DNA from: Camellia lanceoleosa
Lineage: Eukaryota > Streptophyta > Magnoliopsida > Ericales > Theaceae
Direction of reading: 5' to 3'
Assembly (NCBI GenBank): GCA_025200525.1
Contig: CM045763.1
Coordinates: 65,111,018-65,175,017 of the forward strand
Length of the DNA: 64,000 nucleotides
Part shown: piece by piece, positions 20,242 to 32,387 of the stretch
Layout: every line of letters begins with the position of its first letter
Numbering within the stretch: position 1 is the stretch's first letter
Notes under the pieces: generated by a model
The model's database searches: none
What the model was told of the DNA's origin: nothing
What the model saw: the letters and a program-made list of their open reading frames with translations, nothing else
Made by a program: the position numbers and the translations under genes

Positions 20242-20861
20242 TTGATTAGCCACATTTATCCAACCCCATTTATACAAGTTATGGAAGCTTTCGCAAATCA
20301 CCGACCTTCGAATCAAGAACCTACTGCTTATGATTCTTTGGAACACAAATTTACAATCATGGACATCGGAAGCTCTTCTTCTGCAACAAAGCCTTTCGCA
20401 TGGGATGAGGCTGCTGCTTCTTCTTCTTCTACGACCTCTGGCTGGGGAACTTGGCCTACTTCTACCCAACCTCAGACGAGGGAACGTATTCATCACCGAT
20501 TCCCAGAATTCGATGACCCTCTTGAAATCTATCCTTCCAAGCACAGTTCTATAGTATATCCACATATTCCTATTGACCGTATATGCAGTCTTGAGGACAA
20601 TCTGCTTTCAGCATGGTATACTTCTACATTGCCATCTCGGATGGTTCGAAGTGTCCAACGTCCTGATGAAGCTTTAGGGATCAGTCCTGCGCTTTTAGCT
20701 AAAAAGCAAAACTTTATACCTCTGATTGGCTAGAATGTGTAGCCAGACTTGAATTCCTAGATTCGATCAAGGAACCTCTGACTGCTCCTCCTTTGTCTTC
20801 CAATCCAAATTAGACTGATGAATTGAGACTCATTCTCTCTGAGGGCCAATACTTCACCCCC
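20242..20861 (+). pseudogene. Antisense extra ORF 1 of element 2, N-terminal part
   Basis: The first frame starts near ATG 20242 (or ATG 20281, MEAFANHRPSNQEPTAYDSL) and runs to about 20700. It includes a Ser-rich stretch with FAWDEAAASSSSTT and a block VYPHIPIDRICSLEDNLLSAWY. A one-base shift then leads to LYTSDWLECVARLEFLDSIK. The frame reaches EGQYFTP at the insertion of a solo LTR-A and resumes with YQAPVSPTPYQQF after it. No known domain was recognised. It is on the strand opposite to the element's pol, like the PMD ORF downstream. Confidence 0.6.
20857..20861. repeat. Target site duplication CCCCC, left copy
   Basis: It lies directly before TGTAGACACC at 20862 and matches 25424-25428. 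Confidence 0.8.
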
Positions 20862-21409
20862 TGTAGACACCCCATTTTTGACCGACCTTAAGACTCAGAC
20901 ATCATCGATTGAGCACTCGGTAATTGTGCATGTTGTGTTCGTTCTGAGGTTTCAGAGTCTCGGCTGAGAGCCTTGCCTCCGGACTTCGGAACTCTCTTGT
21001 GCTTTGCCTCGGTTTGTGAACCAGGTTCTATTTTCTCTTCCCGAAGAGAGGGAGAGGTCTCGTAGACCATCTCTCAATGGCCGTAGGCTACGTTTCGTGG
21101 TCATAGGCCGCTTTTTCCGTTTGAAGACCAGTTTCTAGTTTTCGGAGCCGTCGGCCGTGTGCCTCGGTTCGGGACCGCTTAACTTTCTCTGTTTGCTCCG
21201 GTTTTGGGCACACACCTTGTTTCCTCTCTCTAGAGGGACACTGTGGCCCAGCAGACCACCTTCATGGTCGCACGCCATTTTCGATGCTTAACAGTCAGTT
21301 TTCGGGGCACCCGGCTGCGCGTTTTGGCCCCGGAACCCGCGTTTTGCATCCGTCTTGGTTCATTTTTGGTATAGACCTTATTTTCATTGTTTGGAAGGTG
21401 ATACAAGGG

Positions 21410-21632
21410 TGGGAGACCACCTTTTCTCTTGGAGACCACCTCTTCTCCCGCCGGCTGGTTTTCTTGTCAAGAAGCTGGTCTCCTTGATTTTTGAGCCACA
21501 TTTGTTGGTCTCCCACCACACCACTTGCTTGCTTTGAGTGTGGAGACCACCCTAGGAACCAACCGACCACCTGAACCTTTTGACCCTGGTCGGCCGACCA
21601 CCTGAACTGGTCGGCCAGCTTTCTCATTTTTT
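21410..21632. promoter_or_regulatory. GC-palindrome cluster 1 of LTR-A copy 2
   Basis: Repeated GGAGACCACC words (about 21413 and 21431) and GGTCTCC words are followed by CTGGTCGGCCGACCACCTG (21584-21602) and CTGGTCGGCCAGC. The cluster is 115-330 bp upstream of the TATA box. The second-site cluster seen in copy 1 is reduced here to CCGGCTGAC and GCGGTCGG near 24073-24095. Confidence 0.45.
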
Positions 21633-21671
21633 GTCTCACTGAGTTGGTGCCAGCTGGAAGCCACAGATTGC

Positions 21672-21697
21672 ATCCTCCATACACGTGTATGGAGGAT
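21672..21697. promoter_or_regulatory. 26-bp perfect palindrome with central G-box
   Basis: The half ATCCTCCATACAC is followed by its exact reverse complement, with CACGTG at 21682-21687. It is conserved with 177-198 of copy 1. Confidence 0.65.
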
Positions 21698-21713
21698 GTT
21701 TAACCTTGGTTTT

Positions 21714-21732
21714 AAGCTTCTTGAAGAAGCTT
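21714..21732. promoter_or_regulatory. Near-palindrome between G-box and TATA
   Basis: AAGCTTCTT and AAGAAGCTT flank a single G. In copy 1 the same place (216-232) reads AGCTTGTT-C-AACAAGCT. The arms changed together, so symmetry is kept. It also resembles a heat-shock-element pair (TTCnnGAA). Confidence 0.45.
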
Positions 21733-21746
21733 TAAACCTTTGGCTC

Positions 21747-21753
21747 TATAAAG
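21747..21753 (+). promoter_or_regulatory. TATA box of LTR-A copy 2
   Basis: TATAAAG lies about 60 bp downstream of the G-box core and is aligned with the copy 1 TATA-like box. Confidence 0.65.
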
Positions 21754-24700
21754 GGAAGGCTCATCTTCCCTTGCAAGGGTTTAGAAAATTGGTTTAGGCT
21801 TATGCATACACTTCCCTCTATATCTCTCTATCTTGTGTCCAAAAGTCCATAGTTCTTGCATATTCACACTACACCTCTTAGCCCAACACCTCCAACATCA
21901 ACCTAAGCTTCTTGGAAGGTCTTGAGAGGTCCTAAGGTCTGATTTTTTGGCCTCAAAGCTGCTGGAGTTACTGAGCTTCAAGGGTAACACTTCTTTCCCT
22001 CTTTTGGTCTTTATTTTGCTTTATCTCTTAGCCTAGTTTGCAAGCATATTTGAGCTTTGTCATAAACTGAAAAAAGTATTATTTTGAGCTTCTTAACATG
22101 TTTTTTAAAGACCATTTTTCTATTGGGGGCCGTCTACCCCCTTGCATGCTTCATTTCCCTTTGTTTTGAGCTATGCATTAGGGCCTTTGTGTTGAGCTTT
22201 GTTGGCCCTTTTGACCACTGAAATCCAGCAGATTTTCAGTGATTATTATATGTTTTTGAGCACCAAAATCAGAGAGTGGTGACCCTCTCACCTTGTTTTG
22301 TTTTCTAGCATATTTGGCCTAACAAAGGAGCCCATGTGTGCATGCTTCCAAGCCATGTTTCAGGCCATTTTTGGTGAGTTTTAGGACCTGAATGAGCCCT
22401 TTATAGAGCTTTTTTTTTTCCATATTAGGTGTCCCCCTTGCATGTGTAGAATAACCCTCTTCATAGCATATCAAAGGAGCCTATACTTGCATGCTTCCTA
22501 GCCTCATTTCAGTCCCTTTTTAGTGAGTTTTAGGGCCTGCATAACCTCTATCTAAAGGTGGTTTTGTCATGTTGGGTGTCCATCTTGCATGTGTAGAACA
22601 ACCCTCTTCATGGCCTATCAAAGGGGCCTATCATTTTTGCTTGCATAGACCATGTTTCAGTGGGTTTTTGGGGTTTATTTGGCATGTCATACCTCTAAAT
22701 TTTTCTAGTTTAGTGACCTCTTGAATACTCCATATACTTGTAGTGTAAACCTTCTTCACTAGCTTGTATTGCATGCTATTTTGATCTATGAATCTAGCAC
22801 TTTTTGGCCATGCCTTAAACTGATTTTGTGCATGTTTTGGACTGCCTTAGCTCTGTTTTTATACCTTATGGTCGAATGATGCTTGCTATGCATGGTTGTA
22901 GTTTAATACTCTTGCCTAGCTTTGTGTTTTGGGGCCTATTTCATGATTATCTTTGAGGTGTTTCCATATTTTAGAACCATTGTGCATCATATTTGAGCTT
23001 TCATGTATGCCATATTCCATGTTTTCTACTCTTTAAATGCGTTTGAGAGTCGTGCTAGTTTGGCTCGTTTTGGACCATTGCATGAGCTTCATTTTTATGC
23101 ATGTTGAGCCATCTTTTTAGGCCATTTTCCTTTGTCTTGGACCTACCTAGGGCTGTTTGGGGCTAGTTTTTCCATTTGTGCATTGCTTTGTGTACCTCTA
23201 GTGTAGCACTTCACTAGTTTCGATATTCGGTCCATCTAGCATGCATTGTGTGACATATTTGCATGATTAGGGACCATCTTGCATATCATTTGAGCTAAAA
23301 ATGTATGATTGAATGCCATGTTTCATCCCTTGCCATGCTTTGGTAGATTGGCATTTGATGCCTTAGGTTTGGTCCCTTGCATCGGACATATTTGCATGAG
23401 TGTTCCTACCTTTCATTCCATCATGTATGGCCACTGATTTGGGTGTGGCTGAGGCTCACCCATCTTGGTTTAAGTCCATCTTGCATTGTGTATGCCATTC
23501 TAGTCATAGCATTAGCATGCCATGTAGTTCATTGCATCGAGTATGCCATTTGATATTCGCATTGTGTATGCTAATCATATGTTGTCATATTGTTGCATAA
23601 GGTGTCTTGCATCGAGTATGCCATGTAGTTCATAGCATTGTGTATGCTAGTAGCATGTTTGCATGTCATTTTACGCATGTTTGCATCATTTAGTCATTGC
23701 ATTTAAGTTGCATAGTCCGAGTCGCATCGCTCTTGCCATGTATATTGTATTGTGTTTGTAGTAGGGTTTAGTCCAAACACGGAAGCGAGGGCGTTCGTAC
23801 TCAAAGTGATGAAAGCGTGCTTCAATTCGATCATGACACTCTTGACTATCCATGATAGAGTTGTTGGCTTTAGGCGTCTATTTGTGCATCCATTTCATAT
23901 TGAGTCGTGCAATTGACTCCTCGGCCATCATGCATCGAGATCGTGATTGATGTACGAGGATCGAGACTACACTCCCTAGAGCTCATGCAATGGCGGGAGA
24001 GTGGTCATGCATACATATGTTGAAAATACTTTGCCATGCCCCTTTCTTGCTCTCTGTTGCAGCAAACCGAAACCGGCTGACAAAAAGCGGTCGGATCTTA
24101 CGGAGCTTTATGCAGTGTTAGGGACGATTGCAAGCGAGAGGCAAATCGGGGCATCCTAATGGATTTCCCGACAAGGCTACTCGAGCATGCATGCATCCCT
24201 ATCATTCGGAACAGAACTGAGGCAGTCCGTTTTTCTTTAATTTGCATGCTAGCTTATTTATCTTAGTTAATTTGTTAATTAATTAGGGTTATGTAATAAT
24301 TAGCTGTGATTCATTATTCATTCGGTTGTGTATTATTTATTCGGACCCTCCGAGGAGGGCAATGTTGTAATAAGCGTGCGTGTGTGTGATGTATGTCTTC
24401 CAACCCCACGTCTTTCTCCCTTTTATTTACCAGCTTATGATGGTTAGTTTAGGGCATGTTTCAATTAGCATCTATATGCTCGCATGTTTGCATCCATTCA
24501 TTTGTCTTGCATGCACCGGGCTCGGCACATAATGCTAACTACATTGTATTTCAATTCCAAGTTGAATACATGTATCAGTTGTTGTATTTCATATGCCATT
24601 TTAGAATAGCCGAGCCTATCTTAGTTGCATTTTTGCATGTATTGCATTAGGCATTTTAGCATAGTTAGGATTCATGCATGATTTCTACTTAGCTTCTTTC

Positions 24701-25204
24701 TGTTTTGGCTTGAAGTACTCAATGAATGTTTATGCTTTACCATCCTTGCATGCGTGTGAGAATGTCATGATAGCATGCTTACCATGTGGCTATGTGCTTA
24801 TGTGATATAAGCTGCTGAATGCACTGTGGGTGAAGGTTGGGTTGCTTGAGTTGGAATAATTCGTTGAAACAGGTGTTTTAGCCTACTTGCAGTAGCAAAC
24901 TTCAATCCATTTTCAAAACAAGCGGATATCGATGATTTGTTCCAAATTAGGCAATCAGGTCTATACTTGTCTGTTGTGTGCATCACATAGTAATTCTAGG
25001 CTAATAACGAGAATAAGAGCTCATATTGTTTTCAAAACTTCGATATCATGGTTAGTAGAGGTGATCTTTGATCGAGGCGGCGAAGTGCTCACAGTGACCT
25101 TCCCAATCGTACCCAAGTTCGAGCGAGGCAACTTTGGTGATAGCGGACACGTGGCCTTAGCAGCGAGTCGGGGTTTCTAAATTTTTCCAAAATAAATTTT
25201 TAGT

Positions 25205-25215
25205 TGGCGACTCTG
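25205..25215 (+). other. PBS-like motif inside LTR-A copy 2
   Basis: TGGCGACTCTG lies 218 bp before the LTR end, the same distance as in copy 1. Confidence 0.5.
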
Positions 25216-25423
25216 TATTTGGCAAAGCAGTCCATGTTTGGCACTTCTTTCAAAAATATCTGTTTTCAAAAACGATTTGCTAAATTTTGACTCTTTGATG
25301 ATTCATCGGTCTTGCATTGTACTCTGCGAGATTAGATACAAGACCATGACATTGAGTCATGAACTGTAGTGAGCCCAATGAACAAAATGGGATTTTCTCC
25401 TGGGACGTTTGGGGACGTCTACA

Positions 25424-25428
25424 CCCCC
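25424..25428. repeat. Target site duplication CCCCC, right copy
   Basis: It follows GTCTACA and matches 20857-20861. Confidence 0.8.
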
Positions 25429-26040
25429 TACCAGGCCCCAGTGTCTCCAACTCCTTATCAGCAATTTAGGGCTCAGGCCTTGCTTGCTATTTTTTTCCAT
25501 TTATCCTTTAAAGTCCTTCGAGATGACATTCCCCACAAAAACTTTCTATGGGCTTGTGACATTATGTCTCGAAGTCATCTTCTCAATCCTGTGGCCCAAA
25601 TAGAGCTTTATACCTTTTTAGACCAACTTTCTCTCCTGCTCAACTGGCACTTCTAGGCTTCCATTACCAGTGAAGTTCTGGATGAAGCCTTCTCTACTCG
25701 AATTCAGGTTCAGTATGAGGCAGAGAACCTCCTTGATGAATATAAGGCCTTCAGTAGCCAGGTTTCTGAGCATGGGGAGGATGTTGCAATGAACGAAATG
25801 CATAAAGAAAAGGAGATAGACGCCACAGATAAAGCCCTAAAATAGATAGAATTCGAAGTGAAGGCCCAATAACTCACTTCTCAATTAAGGGCTTACCAAT
25901 TAGATAAACCAAATTTGGACAAGATATATAATAGAGTAGGAAAAGAGTATTCATTTATTGAATTTTGTTGGACTAAATTCCATGATCTTGTAACTTTGTC
26001 CATTCCATATTTCTATGAAATTGAGAATGTAATCAAATGA
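25424..26040 (+). pseudogene. Antisense extra ORF 1 of element 2, C-terminal part
   Basis: The ORF resumes immediately after the solo LTR: YQAPVSPTPYQQFRAQ, then HLSFKVLRDDIPHKNFLWACD and QIELYTFLDQLSLLLNWHF. A TAG follows, then ASITSEVLDEAFSTRIQVQY and charged helical sequence to about 26040. Stops are TAG and TAA at likely former Gln codons. Possible polyadenylation signals (AATAAA) occur shortly after, near 26065. The function is unknown. Confidence 0.6.
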
Positions 26041-26940
26041 ATCCCGGTGTAAGCAACACTTATTAATAAAACTAGGCTTTCCGAATTTCATTTGTCAAAC
26101 TCTGATTTACCACTTCAATTGTAAACTTAATTGTATGGTTGATGTGAAATCTTCAAACTCAAATCCTAACTCAAACTCTTCCGAAGTGTGAAATTTTGTT
26201 TTAAGAAAACAATTATTGCCTTACATACCAATTCTAGGATTAACATAATTCTTGACTATTAGCTTTGAATTAACCAACTTTGTCCTTTGAAACTTAATTT
26301 AAACACATCAATGAAATATTGGAAGTCCAATTTGAACTTTTCAACATGTGGAATGTAATTGACAACTTTTCGGTTTCCTTTCGGAATCAAAGCTTGAATT
26401 TACCAATTTTGCCCTTCGAAACTTCATTTGATCATGTCCAATTCCCCAACATAAGGTTAATACAAGCAAGTGATTTTGAATCAACTAATTTTGTTTCGAA
26501 CAAATAGTCTATACTTTCCAACATGTGGAAACCTCTTTTAAGGACTATATTGTTTTATTCTACAAAAGTGATTTCTTCTGTGTACTACCAAACCAACTAT
26601 TGGTTTAAAACCTAAACCAAACAAATTCTAGCCGTAAGGTATTTCAAATTTTGCTTCGAAGAATTTTACTTTCATCAAGAAACCTAAAAAACTGGTCTTT
26701 AATCCCTTTGAAGTAAACAAATACCTAAGTATTCCTGCACCCTTAGGAGTGGAATGTCCCTTGAAGTCGACTTCTTGCTTTGAAGCCATTTGTCGAGTTG
26801 ATTTAGGCGCCAAAACTTGGCCAAGCCAAATAGCTTATTTCGAAGCTAACATTAGGTTTTGAGATACACTTCCCTCCATAACTATCGACTTTGAGGGAAA
26901 TTTTTTCGCACGCGTACGTTTAATACTTCTTTACGAATTC
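26041..26940. other. AT-rich interval between the two antisense ORFs
   Basis: No coding region was recognised. It probably holds the 3' end of ORF 1 and the promoter of the PMD ORF. Confidence 0.5.
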
Positions 26941-26946
26941 CGCCCA

Positions 26947-26953
26947 TATAAAA
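26947..26953 (+). promoter_or_regulatory. Candidate TATA box for the PMD ORF
   Basis: TATAAAA lies about 180 bp upstream of the first PMD-frame codons near 27126. A promoter inside the 3' region would let the antisense ORF be expressed independently of the LTR. This is inferred from position only. Confidence 0.35.
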
Positions 26954-27125
26954 TGATTCGGTGTTTTTTTCAGACAGAAAGGTTTAAAAAATCTTTTATT
27001 TTGCTCCCAATCCACTTGGTCGTTTAACACACAAACCCTTCATCCTCTGCTGGCCTCTCTTCCCCTTTACTCTCTTTCCCAACTTCATCTTCTGAGAAGA
27101 CTCTCTATCAATAGCCTTTTCTTCC

Positions 27126-30100
27126 TTGAAAGTACCGGTTGTGGAGCGTGCAAGTCCATCCGTAGCCTTGAAAAGGATCATTGATGAGGAGTGTGAGAAG
27201 AACAAGGCCGATGAGAAAAGTGCCATTGACGGACGCATCTTCATTCCTCGTCATCATGAGCAACAAGAGTATGTGCTTGGGCCCATTTTTAGGGAGATTC
27301 CCATTGAGATTCCAACTCTGTATCTACGTCTAGAAGATCATTATCTCCTTTTATGAAGTTGGTCTTGATTGGGGAAGCTGGATGGTGAACCGACCCCATC
27401 GTTGCTAGCCCACAATGTGACCAAAGTGGGAAGAATTGTATGACCAAGTCGTCCCTGATAGGACACTGGATCTTCAGGAGCTCTACCTCTTCGACGCCCT
27501 CCAATTATCCAGGTTTACCATTTCGAAAGACCCTTTTTTAATACCTGCTGCCCTTTTTTTTTTGGAATTCTACTTTTAATTTCTTTCAGTTCAGATATGG
27601 GATGATGGCTCCTACTATCCTTGAAATCTGCCATCTGTTAGGATTATCCCCTACTGGCACCCCCATTGGTCCAGACTATCTTGACCTCAAAACCCCTTTT
27701 CCCCCCCCCCTCTCTAAACTCATCCTATAGTGACTTTGTCAAGACTGAGAACAAAAGAAAGGGCCCTGTGACTGATAGGGAATTTTTCTCTTTTATATTG
27801 TATTGGCTTTGCAAGTTCCTCTTCTGCACCTCTTCTTAGAGGATCATGCCTGAATTTGCCCTTCTTGCCAAAGCTCTTGTTTTACAAAGAAAAGTGGCCT
27901 TAGCTCAATATGTTCTAGGCCATGTATATAGAGCTTGCTCCTCTTTTTTGTGAAAAACCCTTGGATGCCAATCAAGGAGGCCCATTTTGGATTATTCAAC
28001 TTTGGCTTTTTGCATATTTCACCGAGTTACAGTTTAAATGCTTAAAGTTTTTGGAACCAAACCCTACCATTCATGGCATGAAATTAGCCAATGTTTCGCT
28101 CTATCATTCCACCTTTGCTTTTTACTTTTCTTTCTTCCACCAACTCCCAGCTTGCCCTTCTTCTCACAGCTTCCGTCTCTTCGAACCTACCAATATTGGC
28201 CCATCCTGGGTGAAGACCTTCTTGAGTGATAGGTCCTGTTCTACACCTCAGCATAAAAACATGCGGGCCTCTATTCTGATTCCCAGAGAATTATTCATTG
28301 GGACTATGAACCCCAGAGCTTACAAATGCATCGCTGAGCCCTATTGTCCTGCCCAATTTGCTAGGCAATTTGGATTCTCACAAGGGGTCCCAATACCTCT
28401 CTACAGTCAGACCAATTTAAGTCTTACCAGTAGGGATCTAAAGGTTCGAAGATCGAGTTGGAAGCAACTTCAAATTCATCCAGGATTTTATTGACTTTGA
28501 GTACTTCCCCTTCATACCTCAAAGCAATATACTGAAAAGATGCCAGAACTAGTGGATGGCCAATATGGAGGTACATTTGGCCATTCCTTCTCAAAATCTG
28601 TTAATGGTACTGGATGTACCTCAAGCCAAGCCCAAAGGTGCCGGAGTTGTTACCTTTTCCACTGCTCCTGCTACTTCATTTCTTGTGCCTGTCACCACAA
28701 AGTCTTTTCCTGCTGCCTCAACTCTTTCTAGAGTTACTCGAGCTACCTCGAAGAAAGGTATATACTCCTATTTCTTTCCTCTTCTTCTCCTTTATGATGC
28801 TCTTGTCTTTACTTATAGCTCTTTCTTTAATATAGGTGAATGCAGGTGCATCTCAGGGAGATTCCCCCCCAAAAAGTTCAAGCTCTAAATCTTCTCAAGA
28901 GTAAACAACAACAACAACAGAAAAGAAAGCTCTACCCTGAGGTTCGTGTAGAAGAAAAAGAAAAGGAAGCAGAAAAAAACGAGACACAAAAAGAGCAAGA
29001 GACGCCCTTAAAGAGAAGAAAGAAAATAGTGTCTCCTTGTCGATTTCATTGGAGATCTCATTCACGAAGCATCTGCTAAGCGTGGAAGCAGAACATTCAA
29101 AAGAACTTATTGTATTTCAAAATTTGAGAAGATGAGGCAACGATAAATGCTTAGGGATGAAGCTATTCTTTCTTTGATGCACTCAAGAGAAGTTGCAAGA
29201 AAACAACAAAGCTATTGGGCATTATACTCTTGACTCTCCGATCATAGCCACTATACGAAACGATAATTTCCTTCGTGCCTTTATTCTCCTTTCTCAAATT
29301 TTTGATACTAAGACTTAACATTACTTTGTGTTTCTTCTTTTGCAGCAAAAGTTACTCTGCCCTTTCCTTTAATAAGGACTCCTTCAGTTTCATCTGAAGT
29401 TGAAAAACCTCAAAACGTGGAGTCAGTTCAAGCAATACTCCCACTTCCTGGTCCTTCATTTTCCATACCTTTCTTGAGGCCAAGCATTCCTGCATCCCTA
29501 TCTTATGGCTTAGCTTCATACTTTTATTTTCTATCTTTCAACTCTACCCAATTTATTCTTTCTTCAAGCGTTGCTGCTCCTTCCCCTCCTAAGGAAATTC
29601 CAGCTATTACTTCATCTCCAATGATAGCTGATTCCCATAGAAAAGGTAGTGGTAGCTCTCCAATTCCTTGTCCATTATCTCTACTTAGCTCCAGTCCCTC
29701 TTCTCTTGACCTACTGGTAGCCATAACTATGGAGGCTGCTAGGGATACTTCACTTTCTTCTCCTATTCCTATGAAGTCATTTCTTCCTCCTACCAGTTCT
29801 TTCTGCACCCTCCATGTCAGCAGATGAGGTGGACATCTTGAGGCTAGGTTAGCTAGTCTTTTGACATGCCTTCCACCACTCCACCACTAATAATGGCGAG
29901 CCATTAGACTTAGTTGATTCTCTCTTAGAAATTTTTGAGAGCTCTTCCTCCACTAGTAGGACTTCTTTGCCTACACTAGACTTGGATAATGTTTGGAGTT
30001 CTTGACATCCTTCTCGAAGATCCCTTGAAGCCTTACAAGGCCTATAATCAAGAATGGCTTCCTCTAGTCTTTGCCAAGATTGTTGAGCAATCTAGCATGA

Positions 30101-30512
30101 GTATTTCAAGTCACTTATCTCAGGCGGCAGCCACCATTGATTTTTACATCAACATCTGCCATCTTTGCCAAAGGCTTGAAGAAAGTCTTGAGAGACCGAG
30201 TTTTGTTTCCCAAATACATCTTTGAAGTGTCGAATTAAAGAACAACATTCCTCTGTCTCCCAATTTCGAGCTCAACTACTAGAGAAAAAAGCTCAGCTTG
30301 AGGAAGAGTTATCAGCAGTTAACCAGGCTTTAGATCGAACTGCCACTAAGCTGTAGATCACTAACCAAGAACTGGCTGATCGAAAGTAGGAGATGGCTAC
30401 AGCCATTCAATTGTTCCCATCTCTTAAGAGTAGAGAGTCAATTGTAAAAGAACAACTAAAACACTATATTGATTTTTGGGTCAATCTATGGGTACATATA
30501 TTTAACTCATTA
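27126..30512 (+). pseudogene. Antisense ORF 2 of element 2: plant mobile domain (PMD) protein
   Basis: The N-terminal block (27126-27356) is basic and acidic. The PMD follows at about 27420-28490, with YDQVVPDRTLDLQELYLFDA, then RYGMMAPTILEICHLLGLSP, FFSFILYWLCKFLF, GPFWIIQLWLFAYF and YCPAQFARQFGFSQGVPIPL. These fit the aminotransferase-like plant mobile domain found in plant transposons and in MAIL1/MAIN proteins. Downstream are a probable intron (28757-28836), a Lys/Glu-rich stretch near 28900-29030, Ser/Pro-rich sequence, and a C-terminal coiled coil with FRAQLLEKKAQLEEELSAVN (about 30262-30350). Frames are broken by stops and slips. An AATAAA lies near 30518. It runs opposite to pol. A role in silencing or element control is unproven. 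Confidence 0.75.
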
Positions 30513-30639
30513 TGAAATAAAATCCTTATTTTATTATTTGAGTGTTTTCATGCTCTTTTATTTAGCACTTATTATATTCCTTGTGTTTCCCATATGGTTG
30601 GATAATAAGGCTTCAAATATCTGTCATTAATCTTCTTGG

Positions 30640-31791
30640 GGGTATACACGTCCATTTAATTTTTTCAAATGATATGCTCCCGAAGGCAAGACTCTATGAA
30701 CTTGATATGGTCCTTTCGGTTAGGTGACCATTTGTCAAACTTGTGGCTTTTAATCCCTATTGGGAGTATTGTCTTCCATACTAAATCACCTTTATCAAAG
30801 CTAATATGCTTGACCTTCTTATTATAGTTTTTGGCTGCTTTCTTCTTTTAGAAAAGAATGTTGTTTAATGCCAGAATTCTAGCTTCATCCACACTTTCTA
30901 ATTCCAAGCACATACTCTGATGGTACTGCTCAAGAATTAACTGATCCTGGCATCTCACCCTCAAGGACTTAATATTAATTTCCACATGTAGTACTGCATC
31001 ATGTCCATATACTAAAGCATAAGGAGTGATTCCTATACTTGATCTTGGAGAAGTCCTATAAGTCCATAACATCTCTAATAGTAAGTTATGCCAATCCTTG
31101 GGATTGTCTTCCACGGCTTTTTGTATTCTTTTTTCCAAAGATTTATTGGATGACTCTGCCTAACCATTGGATTGTGCATAATAGGGGGTAGAATTAACAA
31201 GGCTAATTCCAAACTCTGCCACAAAAGACTTTACCATGTTCCCATCGAATGGGTCCATTATCAACAACTATAGTGCATGGGATGCCAAATCTATGGTTCG
31301 GATCTTTAATGAATCCAATAACCGGTCGATCTACAACCTTATATGGCTTAGCTTGACCCACTTAGTGAAGTAATGGTGGCCACTAAGATGAAACAATGAT
31401 GCTTGAAGAAGGTGGATGTATTTTCCTATCGGATCCATAGCCCATCCTCTAAGCGGCTAAGGCTTCACAACCACATGCGGATCGATTATGGATACATGTC
31501 TTATTGTGCTATGCTTACGGCATGCTGGCAACCTCTAGCATATTCTATGCAATCCTTAAGGATGGTTGTCCAATAGTAAGAATGTCTTCGAAGTAACCAT
31601 CTTATCTTCACACGGTGATGAACACCACAGATGCCTTCATGAACCTCGGCCATATTGTCAATGCTTCCTTTGGCCCTAAACATTCCAATAATAACCCATC
31701 GCCTTTTGTAGAGAGCATTACCATACATTATGTATTGCATAGACTACAATTTGATTTTCTGCTAGCTTTCAAAGATTTGCGGCTAGATATT
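30640..31791 (-). pseudogene. Integrase remnant of Tat-like element 2
   Basis: On the - strand, 31740-31501 carries the zinc-binding region with VHEGICGVHHRV and a YYWTTILKDCIEYARGC block. The catalytic core follows with TIVVDNGP and an NG-stop-AESSNKSLEKRI block, where TAG stands for the usual Gln. Then come WHNLLLEMLWTYRTSPRSSI and YALVYGHDAV. The C-terminal block near 30820-30650 has ISFDKGDLVWKTILPIG and KWSPNRKGPYQVHRVLPSGA. There are several frameshifts. The rest of pol is missing because LTR-A starts at 31792. Confidence 0.8.
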
Positions 31792-32387
31792 TGTAGACAC
31801 CCTATTTTTTACTGCCCTTAAGACTTGGGCGCTACTAATTGTTTGCTTGGTGATGAAAGATGTATAGTGAAAATGGTCGATTTCTTGGCAAGAGGGCGTC
31901 AAATCCCAACTTCACACCCATTTTGGGCCAAAACCATTTTGATCAAAGGATTTTTAGACCTTGAAACTCTCTCTTTCAAAATATTTTTGAAACAAAGGTC
32001 CTCGATGTTCCAACGCTCGCATTTCGTTAAATGTTGCGTTTTTCAGTAAACTGAGCAAGGACAAAGTGGAAATGAATGAAAAAGAGATGAAATCTTTAAA
32101 AAATATTTCAAAACACCTTATTTAGGGGTTTGGAGTTGAAGAAAATGAGAGAGGAGAGAAGAAAACTAGCTAGGGAGCAGTTCGGCATAAATCCGGTAGG
32201 ATCGAAACTAAGCAGTCTTCACTCAAAGAGGCATAACTTTTTTCACACTTGTAATTTTGATGTGAGGCTGCCACCATTGGAAAGAAGACTTCCAACGCTT
32301 CAATTTAGGCTCAAGAATGACCTGCAAATGAGCCTAGAAGAAGGACGCAAGTCTGGTTAAAGACGGGCCCAAAAAGGAGTTATTTCT

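Larger units (their letters stand above)
20862..25423 (+). mobile_element. Solo LTR-A (4,562 bp) inserted in an ORF
   Basis: It starts TGTAGACACCCC and ends GACGTCTACA, with perfect terminal TGTAGAC/GTCTACA inversion, and CCCCC flanks both sides. The host ORF continues in frame across it once the LTR and one duplication are left out. It aligns with copy 1 along its length: G-box palindrome, TATA box, GGACCCTCCG block near 24340, and the CATGCACCGGGCTCGGC block near 24510. No internal element region remains. Confidence 0.92.
19397..31791 (-). mobile_element. Tat-like Ty3/gypsy element 2 (- strand, truncated by the LTR-A element)
   Basis: On the - strand the element reads integrase remnant (31791-30640), then a long 3' region, then polypurine tract and 3' LTR (19966-19397). 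The long 3' region carries two ORFs in the opposite sense (+ strand, 20242-26040 and 27126-30512). A 4.56-kb solo LTR-A is nested inside the first. RT, gag and the 5' LTR are not in the window; they would lie beyond the insertion at 31792. Confidence 0.7.
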
